Source: Proteromonas lacertae
Taxonomy: Eukaryota; Sar; Bigyra; Opalinata; Proteromonadidae
Direction of reading: 5' to 3'
Length of the DNA stretch: 64,000 nucleotides
Assembly (NCBI GenBank): GCA_002245135.1
Contig: NGBS01000297.1
Location: forward strand, 124,001-188,000
Shown: in pieces, positions 25,393-36,214 of the stretch
How the letters are laid out: every line of letters starts with the position of its first letter
How positions within the stretch are numbered: the stretch's first letter is position 1
Notes under the pieces: generated by a model
What the model was told of the DNA's origin: nothing
Seen by the model: the letters and a program-made list of their open reading frames with translations, nothing else
Database searches by the model: none
Program-made: the position numbers and the translations under genes

Positions 25393-25899
25393 ATGATAGT
25401 GAAAGCAGAAGAAAAAGACCTAGATGAAATAATGCGTATAGTTGGATTGATCATCAAAGAGATGAATAGCTACAACAGTCATCAATGGGATGAAAGTTAT
25501 CCTCAAAGAAAGGAATTTATACTTGATTTGCAAAAAGATAGATTGTATGTAGATAAAAACGGGAAAGGAGAATTGAGAGGTGTAGCTGCATTTGTAACTG
25601 AGGATGATCCAGAATATTTAACTCCAGAAGTGAAATGGTTGAGAACATCAAAGCCATTAATCTTGCATAGGTTTATAGTTAGTCCAGAATATAGACATCA
25701 AAAAGTTGGTTCAAATTTTGTGAATTATGCCATAGAATATGCTAAAAAAGAAGGGATTGACCATATTAAAGCTGATACTTATCAAATGAACAAGAATATG
25801 CAAAATTTCTTATTGGCTATGAAATTCCAAAGAATTGAGGGAAATATTCATTTCAGAGGTCCAAATGAAAATTTTTATGGATATGAAATGCTTCTTTAA
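25393..25899 (+). CDS. GNAT-family N-acetyltransferase
   Basis: A single-exon protein of about 168 residues starting MIVKAEEKDLDEIMRIV. The GNAT fold is visible: the first strand-helix, a central strand GELRGVAAFVTED, and motif A with LHRFIVSPEYRHQKVGSNFV, where the R-x-x-x-x-G acetyl-CoA loop reads RHQKVG. Motif B follows (HIKADTYQMNKNMQNFLLAMKFQ). The acceptor substrate cannot be deduced. An upstream in-frame ATG at 25330 would add about 21 residues (MKNLIFESVRYSFVWF), but it reaches into the promoter side of the divergent RING gene, so the 25393 start is preferred. Confidence 0.8.
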   Translation: MIVKAEEKDLDEIMRIVGLIIKEMNSYNSHQWDESYPQRKEFILDLQKDRLYVDKNGKGELRGVAAFVTEDDPEYLTPEVKWLRTSKPLILHRFIVSPEYRHQKVGSNFVNYAIEYAKKEGIDHIKADTYQMNKNMQNFLLAMKFQRIEGNIHFRGPNENFYGYEMLL

Positions 25900-26047
25900 T
25901 AGTAAATGATAATTATTTTTTATATTTAAATACATAATAAACAACATTTTTTAAATTTCTTGATATATTTTGATTTATAATAATTATTTTTTTAATTTTC
26001 TTTTTCTGTTACTTAAAACAATTATTAAATAATGATGTATAATTCTT

Positions 26048-29000
26048 CTATACAATAGTAATTGTTAAAAAGTCAGGATAAGGTGTTTGACATTTATTAC
26101 ATGATTTTCCTCTCTTACCAACTAAACTAAATACATGACATGCTGGACATTCAACTTTATAATAAATAATTTTCTTCTTTGGAACTTTCTTGCATTTTGG
26201 ACAATGGAATACCATATATTTATCACAACTGGTACATTGAATGCATGTATTTGAACTTGGTGGTAGTTTATCAGCATCAATTTCCATTTCAGATAAATCA
26301 TAATCACAATTCTTACAGTTACCACTGAAATCTTTATTATTAGATGTAAATATATTCGTTTCAGTTGAACATTTATTGCAATTTATTTTGTATGAATGTG
26401 ATATTTGTAATGTTGATACACTTTTATTACAATTCTTACAAACTAATGATAAATAAGTACCACATTCACATCTACAATAAGCTGGTGGAATATTATCAGC
26501 AATATTTAACTCTAATGAATGTTTAATTGATTTTCTAAATTCATTTATTTCAGGTGGTACAGCTGATGAAACTACTGATAATGTTGGTTTTGTTGGTTCT
26601 TCTGGTTTGGCTGGTATTGCTACTGGTTGAGGTGATTGAACTGCTGCTCCAGCACCTTCTGTAGCTGTAGTAGTATTATCAGTAGAAATAGTTGGTTTTT
26701 GTTCTGATGTTTGTTGTTCTTCTTGTCCATTTTCAGTTGTTGTCTCAGTAGTAGTAGTTGGTGTTTCTGGTAATTTCATTGGTGTATCTGGTAGTGGTAC
26801 TGGTGGTGGTAATGGAACTTCTTCTACACCTTCTTCAATAGATCCTTGTGAAGATAATGCTTGTCGTGATGGTGAAGATTGTTGAGATTGTTCTTGTGGT
26901 TGTGATTGTTGTTGATACATTTCAATATTACCACCTGCAGCTATCATTGCATTAATATATTTATAAATAGCAGTACAATCTTGAATATACATCACTATTA
27001 AATATTGATTATTCACTAATTGAATAACATTGTCATTAACATTCTTATATATGCTCAATCCTTCATAATAAATCTCCAATAATTGTTCAGTATCACAGGT
27101 TTGAATGTTGGTTTGAGATAGAATAATAGAATGTAATTGGATAGATAATATAGTATCATATGGTAATGGAATTGTTGAATATAATACAATCACTTTAGTT
27201 TGGTTCATATTCATATTATTTCTTACAATTGATTGGATCATTGAGTTACTAATTTGCATTATACGATTATCCCATAAATAAGGATATTGAATACAGGCAA
27301 ATACTGTATTATTATCACCTCTCAATATATAATCAGAGTATAATCCTTGATGATCAGTATTTGAATATATAGACATAACACAGGATAACGCATTCTCTTT
27401 AGTATATTCAGCCACAATATTCTCTTGAGAATGCAATACCTTTTCTTGATTTAATTCAATAGTAATATTCGAAATTGCTTGTTTATGAAATACATCAACA
27501 TTCATTATTTCTATTACTAATTTATTCTTAATAGCATGTGAAGTATTACAAGGAGTAACTACTACAAATCTAAATGGAGTTGTCTTTGAAAATACTAAAT
27601 TATTAGGATCATCAGGACTGGTTATACCAGTAATAACTTGTTGTTGTTTATCAAGCTTGAACTTCAAACCTAATTTCTTACCATTTGTTATAGTAATATT
27701 ATCAAAATCAATGAAATAGACACTTTGTGTTTCTAAATCAAATTCAAAGTGAACAGTGATATCAACATCTGAATCATCGCCATTAGCTAAGTGTATTTCA
27801 TAAGCAGCTGGTCCGCTGAAGAGATTATGTAATGATATTGTCCAATTACCATAATAAATAGTTCTAGAATTATTCCAACATTCTACATTTAAGAATCTAT
27901 TCTCTAATTCAAATAAATATTTAGTTGACCATGAATATTCCAAGGTATCATTATAGCTGGATGGTAAATGGAATTGATTATTAGAAAATGGATTCAATGC
28001 AATCATCTTACTATTAAAACAATGAACAGAATACATAATCAAACTTAAGCTTGATAATTCTCTAGAACTTTGACAAGAAACATTTGAGAATTTCAATCGA
28101 TATTCTACTGGTTCAATTGTATCTAATAACTGATGTGCTGGATTACAAGCTGGTCCACATATTTGAAATGGATCTCTTTGTTCCATTAATTCTTCAATTG
28201 GTATAGTTCCTGATGGGTAAAATGTATCTTTATATATATCTCTAATTCCTGTATTAATATGATCACCTCTTATTGATTGGACATAACGTGGAAAATGTTT
28301 TACACTAATTGTATAACTGACAGATATTGGCACACCGTTGTAATAGATAGTTTCTTCTCTTGATATTGTTGGATTGGAATATTCATATAAATCATGTAAG
28401 TTAAACTCAAATTGTCCAATCTCATTCACTGGTCCAGCTATATGCAATGTTCTTCTCAATGTATCACCAATACTAGAAGCTCTTAATGTGCCTGATAATG
28501 CTGTTAATGTTCTACGAAAGGCGCTTGGTTGTGGTGGAGCTGCTGGTGATGATTCTCTTGATGAACTGAAGGAACTATTGACTCCTGGTGATCCTACTAA
28601 GGTAGCACTTAGGTTTTGACTACTACTGGATGATTGACCGTTTGTACCTGGTTTCTTGGAGATTGATTGACTGAATATTTTCACTAATAGTGAGGTATTG
28701 GAGAGAATTTGATCGTAGGTAAGTGGTACTTCGAAAGGTGGAATGGGAAGTTGATTTGAATAGTGCTTTGGATCTTCTTCAGTGTTTTCTATTTCGAATT
28801 TTAGCTTGTTGGAAGGTATTTTTTTCTGATGACACTCTATATTAACAATAATAATGAATATTAATACTCGGCAAAAACTGATTCTTCACATTCCAAGTTA
28901 CTGACAGAAAATGAAGAGAGACTGATAAGACAAGGTGATATTTCTTGAGCATTCACTCTTAATTTCACAATTCCCTCAAATGTAGAATGTTGAAGTGGAT

Positions 29001-29376
29001 ATTGATGAGTAGCTGGACCAGCACATAAAGATACTAAATCAGCGGCGATACTTCCAACCAGTGTTGCTCCTGTCACTTTTATGCCATTTGGATTAGTATA
29101 AAAATAGACAAATAAATAATCCTTATTCAAATGGCCTGGATCTGGACATGCTCGTCCAAATTGAGCTGATGTGTTCCATACAAACTCTCCTCTATTCACC
29201 ACAGATGGAGGCTCCAGACTCTTGAATCTCTCATTCCAAGGACACTCCATAGCAACGAACGGGGTAGGCATTTTAGCAGGAGGATTTGTTAGGATTAAAC
29301 TAACGATTTCAACTAGAAAATACAATATAATAATTTAATATATACCCTGAATATTAAATTTGAATTGGGTTCTCAT
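26048..29376 (-). CDS. large protein with duplicated C2-like domain and C-terminal Cys4 zinc ribbons
   Basis: The start at 29376 (MRTQFKFNIQVEIVSLILT) opens a beta-rich module with PTPFVAMECPWNERF and GEFVWNTSAQF that resembles the NT-C2 fold of EEIG1/EHBP1-type proteins. A second copy follows near 28450-28000; both share a GPA-x(2-3)-HQ motif followed by I/VKL or EYRLKF strands. A further beta-rich region, a Gln/Pro/Thr-rich linker (26870-26580) and a C-terminal block of about 10 CxxC pairs follow (CRCECGTYLSLVCKNCNKS; CTSCDKYMVFHCPKCKK; CPACHVFSLVGK), likely several zinc ribbons. The exon join near 28845-28862 is not clean by one base. The role is unknown; a lipid or membrane adaptor is one possibility. 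Confidence 0.7.
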
Positions 29377-29715
29377 CTATAAAACTCAAATTAATTAAAC
29401 CCAAAAAATTAACTGTGAAAATTTTATTTCTGAATTTTTTTGAATTTTTTGACTAGCCCATTAAATAACGTTTTTATTGTGATTTGTGTATGGTGACTAT
29501 GACATATATAAAGTTTGAGTATGGTTTCAAGTGGGAATCGAAAATTGAAGTATGAAATATCTTTGGTTATATATTGAAATAATGTTAAATGCACATGAAA
29601 GAATGTGTATGGATTATTATTTAGAAGATAAGAGTTGTATCTAACGAAATATTTGAAGAAACGCATTTATGTTTAAACAAGTCGAGCTTTTTATTTGTGA
29701 AATCTATTTTGAATA
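29377..29715. other. intergenic (divergent promoters), nothing recognised
   Basis: Spacer between the divergent C2/zinc-ribbon gene and SWEET. A minus-strand frame at 29424-29666 has no recognisable protein features and I regard it as chance. Confidence 0.55.
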
Positions 29716-30386
29716 ATGTTTAATATCTTATCTCTTATATCAAATTTGGCAGTTATAAACACATGGTTCTGTGGAATTATTCCTATGTATATTGATTATA
29801 TGTTTATTTTTGGATTAGATGGGTAATGATCACATTTATCAAAGATAAATCTACAGGTAAGTTTCCATATTTACCTTATTGGACTATGGTATGTAATAGT
29901 ATAACATGGGGATTATATGGTTATTTTGAAGGACAAACAGCAGTAATTAACTCAAATTTGCCAAATGCAATGTTAGGGGTAGTTTATTGTGTTATATACA
30001 TATACTATGCAAAACAAAGAAAGACTGTTTGGATGCTGAACTTCTCTTTATTAGTTTCTTTAATTGCTGTGTTTTTTCTTTATAAAAATGTTAATAAAGA
30101 TGTTTTAACATTAGTATTAGGACTTATTGGTAATTCTTTATCAATATTGAACTCGTTTGCTCCTTTAGTTATCCTGCAAGAAATATTCAAGAGTGAATGT
30201 ACTGAAGGTATTTCATTCCCAGTATCTGTATTGGGATTTACATGTGGATTATTATGGTTATTTTATGGCATTGGTCAAAAAGATGTTTTAATGATTATTC
30301 CTAATCTTATGACAACAATTTTAAATAGTTTTCAACTTTTACTATTCTTCATTTTCCCACCCCATCCAAAAGCTAAAGAAGAATAA
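29716..30386 (+). CDS. SWEET sugar transporter
   Basis: SWEETs are passive sugar transporters made of two MtN3/saliva triple-helix bundles joined by a linker helix. After removal of a 32-nt intron (about 29788-29819) the protein has about 210 residues and seven hydrophobic segments. The first repeat contains TWFCGIIPI and FPYLPYWTMVCNSITWGLYG; the second contains GNSLSILNSFAPLVILQEIF, GISFPVSVLGFTCGLLWLFY and IIPNLMTTILNSFQLLLF. These match the conserved Asn/Trp pocket and the P-x-x-x gates of the family. Length and topology are complete. It is probably at the plasma or vacuolar membrane; the substrate (mono- or disaccharide) is not predictable. Confidence 0.9.
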
Positions 30387-30433
30387 ATTTATTTATTATT
30401 ATTGTTTTTTTGACTTCATTTTTTTGCGATTGT

Positions 30434-31394
30434 TTATATTTTCATAATTTGTCCATCAGAAGTTAATAATATTTTATACATTTCAGGTCTTCTATCTCTG
30501 AATAATCCCCAATCTTCTCTTCTTCTTCTATTTTCATCTAAATTGAATGTAGCAGTAATTACATCCTCTGTATGATCATCACATACTTTAATCATTCCAC
30601 CAGTAACATCAGTTATAAATGAAGATCCATAAAATGTAATTTTTGAATCAATTGTTTTTGCACTTTCTGTTCCTATACGATTAGAAGCAATGACAGGAAC
30701 CATATTAGCAGCAGCATGTCCTTGCATCACTCTTTGCCAATGATCTTTTGAATTAAGTGATTCATTTTGTGGTTCTGAACCAATAGCTGTTGGATAGACT
30801 AAAAATCAATAAAAATATCAATAAAAATACATATTAAATCAGCTCCAAGTAAAGCCATTGATCTTGCACATTCTGGAAACCATTGATCCCAACAAATACC
30901 TACTCCAACACAGCCAAATTGTGTTCTGAATACTTGAAAACCAGTATCACCTGGATTGAAGTAGAATTTCTCTTCATAACCTGTTCCATCTGGTATATGT
31001 GTCTTACGGTATTTTCCTAAGATTGTTCCATCTGCATCAATCATTACAACTGTGTTGTAATGAGCACAATTCGCTCTTTCGAAGATACTACAGGGTAATA
31101 CCACATGCAATTCCTTTGCCAAATCTTTGAATTTTAATACTGCTGGATGAGATTCTACTTCATAAGCTAGATCATAATTCTTTGATGTTTGATCTTGACA
31201 GAAATAGAGAGATGAAAATAATTCTTGAATAAGAATGACATTAGCACCCATGGAAGCTGCTTTTCTAATGATTCTCTCAGCTGTTGCAATATTCTCATCA
31301 AAAGAGTCACTAAATACATTATACAAATTGCTTAATACGTGCATGAAAATTGTGTTGCTGCAACTGTTACAGTTGTTGCTGGTTGATGTGACAT
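30434..31394 (-). CDS. N-carbamoylputrescine amidase (nitrilase superfamily)
   Basis: It hydrolyses N-carbamoylputrescine to putrescine, the last step of the arginine decarboxylase/agmatine route to polyamines. The Glu-Lys-Cys triad is in place: ILIQELF (Glu), KYRKTHIPDG (Lys) and GICWDQWFPE (Cys). The segments GYEEKFYFNPGDTGF, FYPTAIGSEP, HWQRVMQGHAAANMVPVIAS and DRRPEMYK follow plant CPA almost word for word, which separates it from beta-ureidopropionase and plain nitrilase. Start ATG 31394 (MSHQPATTVTVAATQFSC), with introns of 28 and 31 nt at 31316-31342 and about 30801-30831. No frame breaks. A full-length, plausible active enzyme. Confidence 0.92.
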
Positions 31395-31512
31395 GGAAGA
31401 ATAATTCTAAAGAATTTTTATTTCAAATCAGAATCAAACCACTTATTTCTATTTAACCAATAAACAGATTATATCTAGCTAAAGGAATGTATATTAATTA
31501 TGAAAAATATAA

Positions 31513-32813
31513 TTATGCGTCTAATTCTTCATTAAATGTTGTTACAGTATCATCTTCATCAGAAATTGCTCCTGGTAATAAACCATGATGTGCATTTGAT
31601 GCTCTAACTCTTTTAGACGGAGCTTTTTTCATTTTTACATTTAATGCAGAATGACCTATTAGAATACAATAAAAAATCAAAATCATACTCGTATGCTTCA
31701 TCAGTAACACTTCTGGAGTATTACAAAAGCTAGTATTACAGTGTTTCAATTCCTCCGTAAGAATTTCAGGATTTAATCTCTTCAATTTAGCTATAATAGT
31801 CTGTGTAATTTCTGATATAATCCCTTTTCCTACATCATGTCTCATTTCATAATCATATTTATCAGGATGAGGTGAACCCGAACAGAATCTAATTAATGCA
31901 CTTACCCAGTCTTCTTCAGGGTATTTACCTTCATGATCTTTACGGTATGTTTTTATTTCTGTAATGTGATGATATCTATGTTCTATTGTTTTCCAACCAT
32001 CTTCACCTAGAGTTTTCTTCATTAATGTATCTTTGAATGTGGTAAATGGTTTGAATTCTACTGTGGATTTATTGAGCATATCGATGAATTCATCAAGTGA
32101 TAATATTCCATCATTATCATTATCAAATTTAGCTACTAATTCTTTGACAGATTTGCATGATTTAATTGAGCCTAACTTCGTTAGGTATTTTTCTACTTCT
32201 GCTTCGCCTATTGCTTCATATTCGATATTCATATATAGGAAAGATACTATTTAAATAATAAACAATTAGATTTATACATTCAACTAATTTCTTCTGGGAC
32301 ATCATACAAAATGAGATTATAAACAAAAAGAAAGTCATCAAAATCCATACCACCTTTTTCATATAAACACATTAGACTAGACTGATATGAATCAGATAAG
32401 TTTAAAATAGTGTAAAAATGCATCTACATCTAATCTACCCGTGGTAATAGCATCACATGTGCATAGAAAAATTTTCTGAATTTGTGCTACTTCAAAATAA
32501 TTGACTATTTCCATAAAAATAATAAATGTTATACAGTGATATAATTGAACTATCCTTAACGGTAGACCATCCATTGACATATATGGCTCAACATTAGAAA
32601 CTGATTTACAAAAGTTCCTTCGGTTATTTTTTGATTGTCTATCATATTTTAATTTACCTTGTTGCTATACACATAGAAATAGTAAATTATAAGGTATACA
32701 ATTTTTTCGAGCGGCGATAGATTAGTACTTATACCTATTGGATGAAAAATGTGTGTTATACCTTCTAACTTCCCTCGAAGATTTCTATTGCTTTGTACTG
32801 CAACTCTATTCAT
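31513..32813 (-). CDS. EF-hand calcium-binding protein, paralogue of the gene at 15.7-16.8 kb
   Basis: Start ATG 32813 (MNRVAVQSNRNLRGK). Exons across several 28-38 nt introns give about 380 residues. There is one canonical EF loop (FDNDNDGILSLDEFIDML, about 32080-32130) preceded by degenerate hands (AITTGRLDVDAFLHYF; KGGMDFDDFLFVYNL). After it comes a block with KTYRKDHEGKYPEEDW and HPDKYDYEMRHDVGKG that parallels KHEHGKFPP and HPYYFDFEPVTEDVGKEQ of the first EF-hand gene, so the two are paralogues. The C-terminus has a hydrophobic stretch (SMILIFYCILIGH), possibly an unspliced intron, and a basic/acidic tail. One +1 step near 32395-32412 is not explained by an intron. Confidence 0.7.
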
Positions 32814-32938
32814 TTTTTAGTCAATATTACTCAGCTATAAAAACATAAAAGAAAAAACGAATTAAAGTATTTGTAACGGATATAAATTCTAAACCAAAAT
32901 ATAACACATTATACTACACTATAGTGATTATATAATAT

Positions 32939-34557
32939 CTAATAACGCTGTGTAGTTTTCTGCGGATTATCATGGGGTAAAAATGGATTCATTATAAATT
33001 TTATGTTTGGTAATAAATATCCACTTAAACCGTATATTTTTGCAGTGTCATATTGCAGCATATCATAACGAATTTTTTGTTTCAGTATTTCACGGTTCAG
33101 TGATTCTTGTCTCAAATATTCTATACAATATTATTATTACTTAGAAAATACTATATTTCCATGGATTTTGCAATTTGAAATTGTTAGTAAGTGATATTTT
33201 TTCCTGTTTTGCTTGAATCCCTCCTGACATTATATTTAAAATATCTCTTCCACTTTCAAAATCAATTTCCTAAACAAATACACATATAAAAGAGTAATAA
33301 CCATACTAATCTTATTTCTTTAACATCAAAAAATGGAATTTCACTAAATTTGACAGTATGAATCATATCCCAGTGGATTCTGAATATATGGCAGAAATTA
33401 TAATGCTTTTGTGTTTTACATATATAAATAGGAGAAGTCATCGATGCAATTCCCTATAAAAGAAAAAAAATATATATTATAATATACTTGAATAGAACTT
33501 GATTTTGTTTCACTAAAACATAATAATACATGACTTCCTCTGCTATATAACTCTTGCAGTGATGTTGCTATACCTTTATTAGTACCCCAAACACATGATT
33601 TAATTGCATGTAGAAAACTAGAATAACCTCTATATCTTATTAATACAAATTGAATTGGACATCTTTGCTATTTAAATAATATAAATAAATATAAATTATA
33701 AATACGTTTTTCACTTGCTTATTGTATAGTTCTTGATTCTTTCGATAAGATAAAGCTGTATCTTGAGGTGTTAATAATGAAGATGATGATTGATTCTTCT
33801 TTTGACTATTTATATTAGTATTGTTTTTATTATCTTTTTCTGATTCTGATTCTTCTTCTTCTTCTTCACTTCTATTGGCTGAGGATGATGATGAAATACT
33901 TGAAGTTTCATCTTTATCTTTGCTATTATCTTCAACATCTGATATTGAACTGCAAGACTCTGAACTATCACTGTTAGATCTATGATGATGATGATGATGA
34001 TGATGATTCTGTTTATTATCTATTTCTTTAGCCTTTTCTTTTCCATCTTCATCTTTCCAATCGTTTGTTTTATTCTCAGATTGTATTAATTCACCTCTAC
34101 TACCAGCATATTGACGAGGTAGTGTGTTTATATAATCTGTATATAAAAAACTCGACGGAGGAGGCGGTGGTATATTGGGTTTAGCAATGGTATTTTGATA
34201 AACTGTAGGAGATTCTGAATCTACTTCTAGTGTAGGATTTGTCTCATCTACTTGAAGTTTCTTTGTATTTGTCTTTCTCCTAAAATGTAATCCGAATATA
34301 TACTCTTCATATTCATTTTTTCTTTTAGAAATCATCTCACGAGTTAGATTTTCACAATATAGATATAAATCGCATTCAAAATCAGAATAATATTTGTTTG
34401 GAACAACAACATTGTTCTGTATTACTAGATTCTGTTCCTGTTGCTGTTTCATATAAATTGGCGGTTTTGGACGATATTTATTTCTTCTATTATTATTACC
34501 ATTCTATTTTTAAAAGATAATATATACTCTATTACTCTGATATTTGTTGTTAATCAT
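32939..34557 (-). CDS. YTH-domain RNA-binding protein (YTHDC1-like m6A reader)
   Basis: YTH proteins bind N6-methyladenosine in RNA through an aromatic cage. The C-terminal YTH domain runs from VQFVLIRYRGYSSFLHAIKS through VWGTNKG, VLLCFSETKSSSIQGIASM and HIFRIHWDMIHTV to IDFESGRDIL. The cage Trp residues are present in VWGTN and RIHWDM. The N-terminal half is disordered: a PPPPPSS stretch, an eight-residue His run, Ser/Glu-rich tracts. His runs are known to send proteins to nuclear speckles, which fits a nuclear YTHDC1-type protein. Start ATG 34557 (MINNKYQSNRNGNNNRR); six introns of 24-38 nt join in frame; stop TAG at 32939. No frame breaks. Confidence 0.85.
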
Positions 34558-34979
34558 TTTGGCTTGATTCTTGTTTGATAGAAAAAGATGAAAGAAAGAA
34601 AAATAAGGATTAAAACTGATTTAATTGACATAAGTAACTCATATTTTAGCTTATATCTAAGTAGATAGTAAATGAAACAAATTAAATCCCCTGACAGAGT
34701 TTTATTATGATTATTTAAAAGTCAGTATATAATCTAAAAGGTAAATAAACATTTTTATGAATGAAAAAAGGGTTATTTAGAGATTAATATTCTATGTAAA
34801 AACTACAATCATCTATATTTCACATCATATATATCTTTACTACATCTAATTTAAATATTATTTAATAATTCTATGAAATTGACGAGAAATCAATAAAAAT
34901 AAAAACAGCCAATAAAATAATTACACGTTTTAGAATATTCTAAAGATCTTCATAAAATCATTTTACTAAACTTCGCAAC
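34558..34979. promoter_or_regulatory. divergent intergenic with one heat-shock-element-like dimer
   Basis: This 420-base spacer separates the divergent YTH and helix-turn-helix genes. The palindrome AGAATATTCT at 34932-34941, 39 bases before the ATG at 34980, fits the inverted GAA/TTC pair of a heat-shock element but has no third unit, so regulation by HSF is only a possibility. Nothing else stands out. Confidence 0.25.
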
Positions 34980-36000
34980 ATGATTCAAAAAGCAGAAAGA
35001 AAATACACTAAATTGGATGTAGCTGCGTTTAGAGTCCATTTAAATAGAGTAGGTGCGAATGTAAAGGAGTTAGCCAAATTAACAGGCCAAAGCGATAGAC
35101 AGGTGAGAAGGACATTGAAGAAATTGGATGAAGGAAAGGAAATTGGCAAGAGAGGGTATGGTAAAGCCAAGAGTTTGAATGCCGATCAATGTAACCTGTT
35201 TATGAAAATGCTGTATAGTAATAATTCAAGAACAGAAATCCAATCCCAGTTAGGGTTATCTGATTCTAAGTTTGGTAGAATAAAGAAACTGGTACTACTT
35301 CCTCAATGCCTTAAAATAACAGGAGGTACAGTAGCTGTTGAAGTTTCATGTAGGTACACAACCTTTTACATTGCTTGGTATTTAGATTTGGATGATTTGA
35401 AAGTTTCATTCAGTCAATCATTTGAAGGTGAAATGATTCATGATAATGATTTATGTTTAAAGTTAATAGAGATAATTTCTCATGGCTATGAAGATGAAGG
35501 TAAGAGTATATCTTACTTCGATGCTGTTGAAGGAAGGAAAGTTGAGAAATTTCAAACTGAACAACAAAATATATGATTATTACATGAATTATTTCCAACA
35601 ATTAACACCAAAACTTGAAATGATGGAAGAGATGAGAAAATATTTTGGATTAACTCAATTGGAGTATTTTACTACTGAGATGAAGAGTGATATTGATGTT
35701 TTGACAAAGAATGAAAATATCACTAGTTCATTTGAAATAGAAGAAATGAAGAGTGAAGATAACACTCAATTACCTTCTTCTGAAATTAATTCTGATAGTG
35801 ATAATGAGATAATATCTGAGAATGAAAGTGAAATAGCTTCTGATAGTGAACCAGAAGGTTTAAACAGTTCACCATTAATTTCATCAGAAGATAATCACTA
35901 TGGATTTGTTAATGATGGTATTTCAGAATATCTTCCCAATCTTCCACTAATTCCTGATTTGGATTTGAGTTGCTTTGATTATCCAACCGATTTTGCATAG
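34980..36000 (+). CDS. helix-turn-helix DNA-binding protein with acidic tail
   Basis: The N-terminus (MIQKAERKYTKLDVAAFRVH) leads into a homeodomain-like helix-turn-helix: NVKELAKLTGQSDRQVRRTLKKLDEG, then a second one around SRTEIQSQLGLSDSKFGRIKKL. The middle (about 35300-35570) has no recognised fold. The C-terminal 130 residues are acidic and Ser-rich (SDSDNEIISENESEIASDSE) and end LSCFDYPTDFA, like an activation domain. The two halves are in different frames; a +1 step in the A4 run at 35566-35569 joins EQQ to IYDYYMNYFQQ. The paired helix-turn-helix resembles transposase DNA-binding domains, but no catalytic DDE region is seen, so a host transcription factor is the better reading. Confidence 0.55.
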
Positions 36001-36214
36001 ATGGCAATATGCAAAACCCTTATTGTTAAGGTTATTTGAAATCATAATAGATGATTCTCGAAGAGATGATGTATGGTTTCTAATAATCTTAATAATAATT
36101 TTTATATTGAATTCTATTTTATTTTGTGTTTTTGGGATTGTGTGAGGATTAGTAATAGGTTTAGAAATTGATTTTTACAGTAAAAAATCGTTTCTTTTTA
36201 TAAAAATAGCAAAT

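Noticed and set aside
29424-29666. Minus-strand open frame upstream of SWEET
   Set aside because: Its composition is that of AT-rich noncoding DNA (Phe/Tyr/Ile runs) and it has no recognisable motif.
34980-36000. Transposase of a Tc1/mariner-like element
   Set aside because: Only the paired helix-turn-helix is similar; no DDE/DDD catalytic region and no terminal inverted repeats were seen, and the acidic tail suits a transcription factor.
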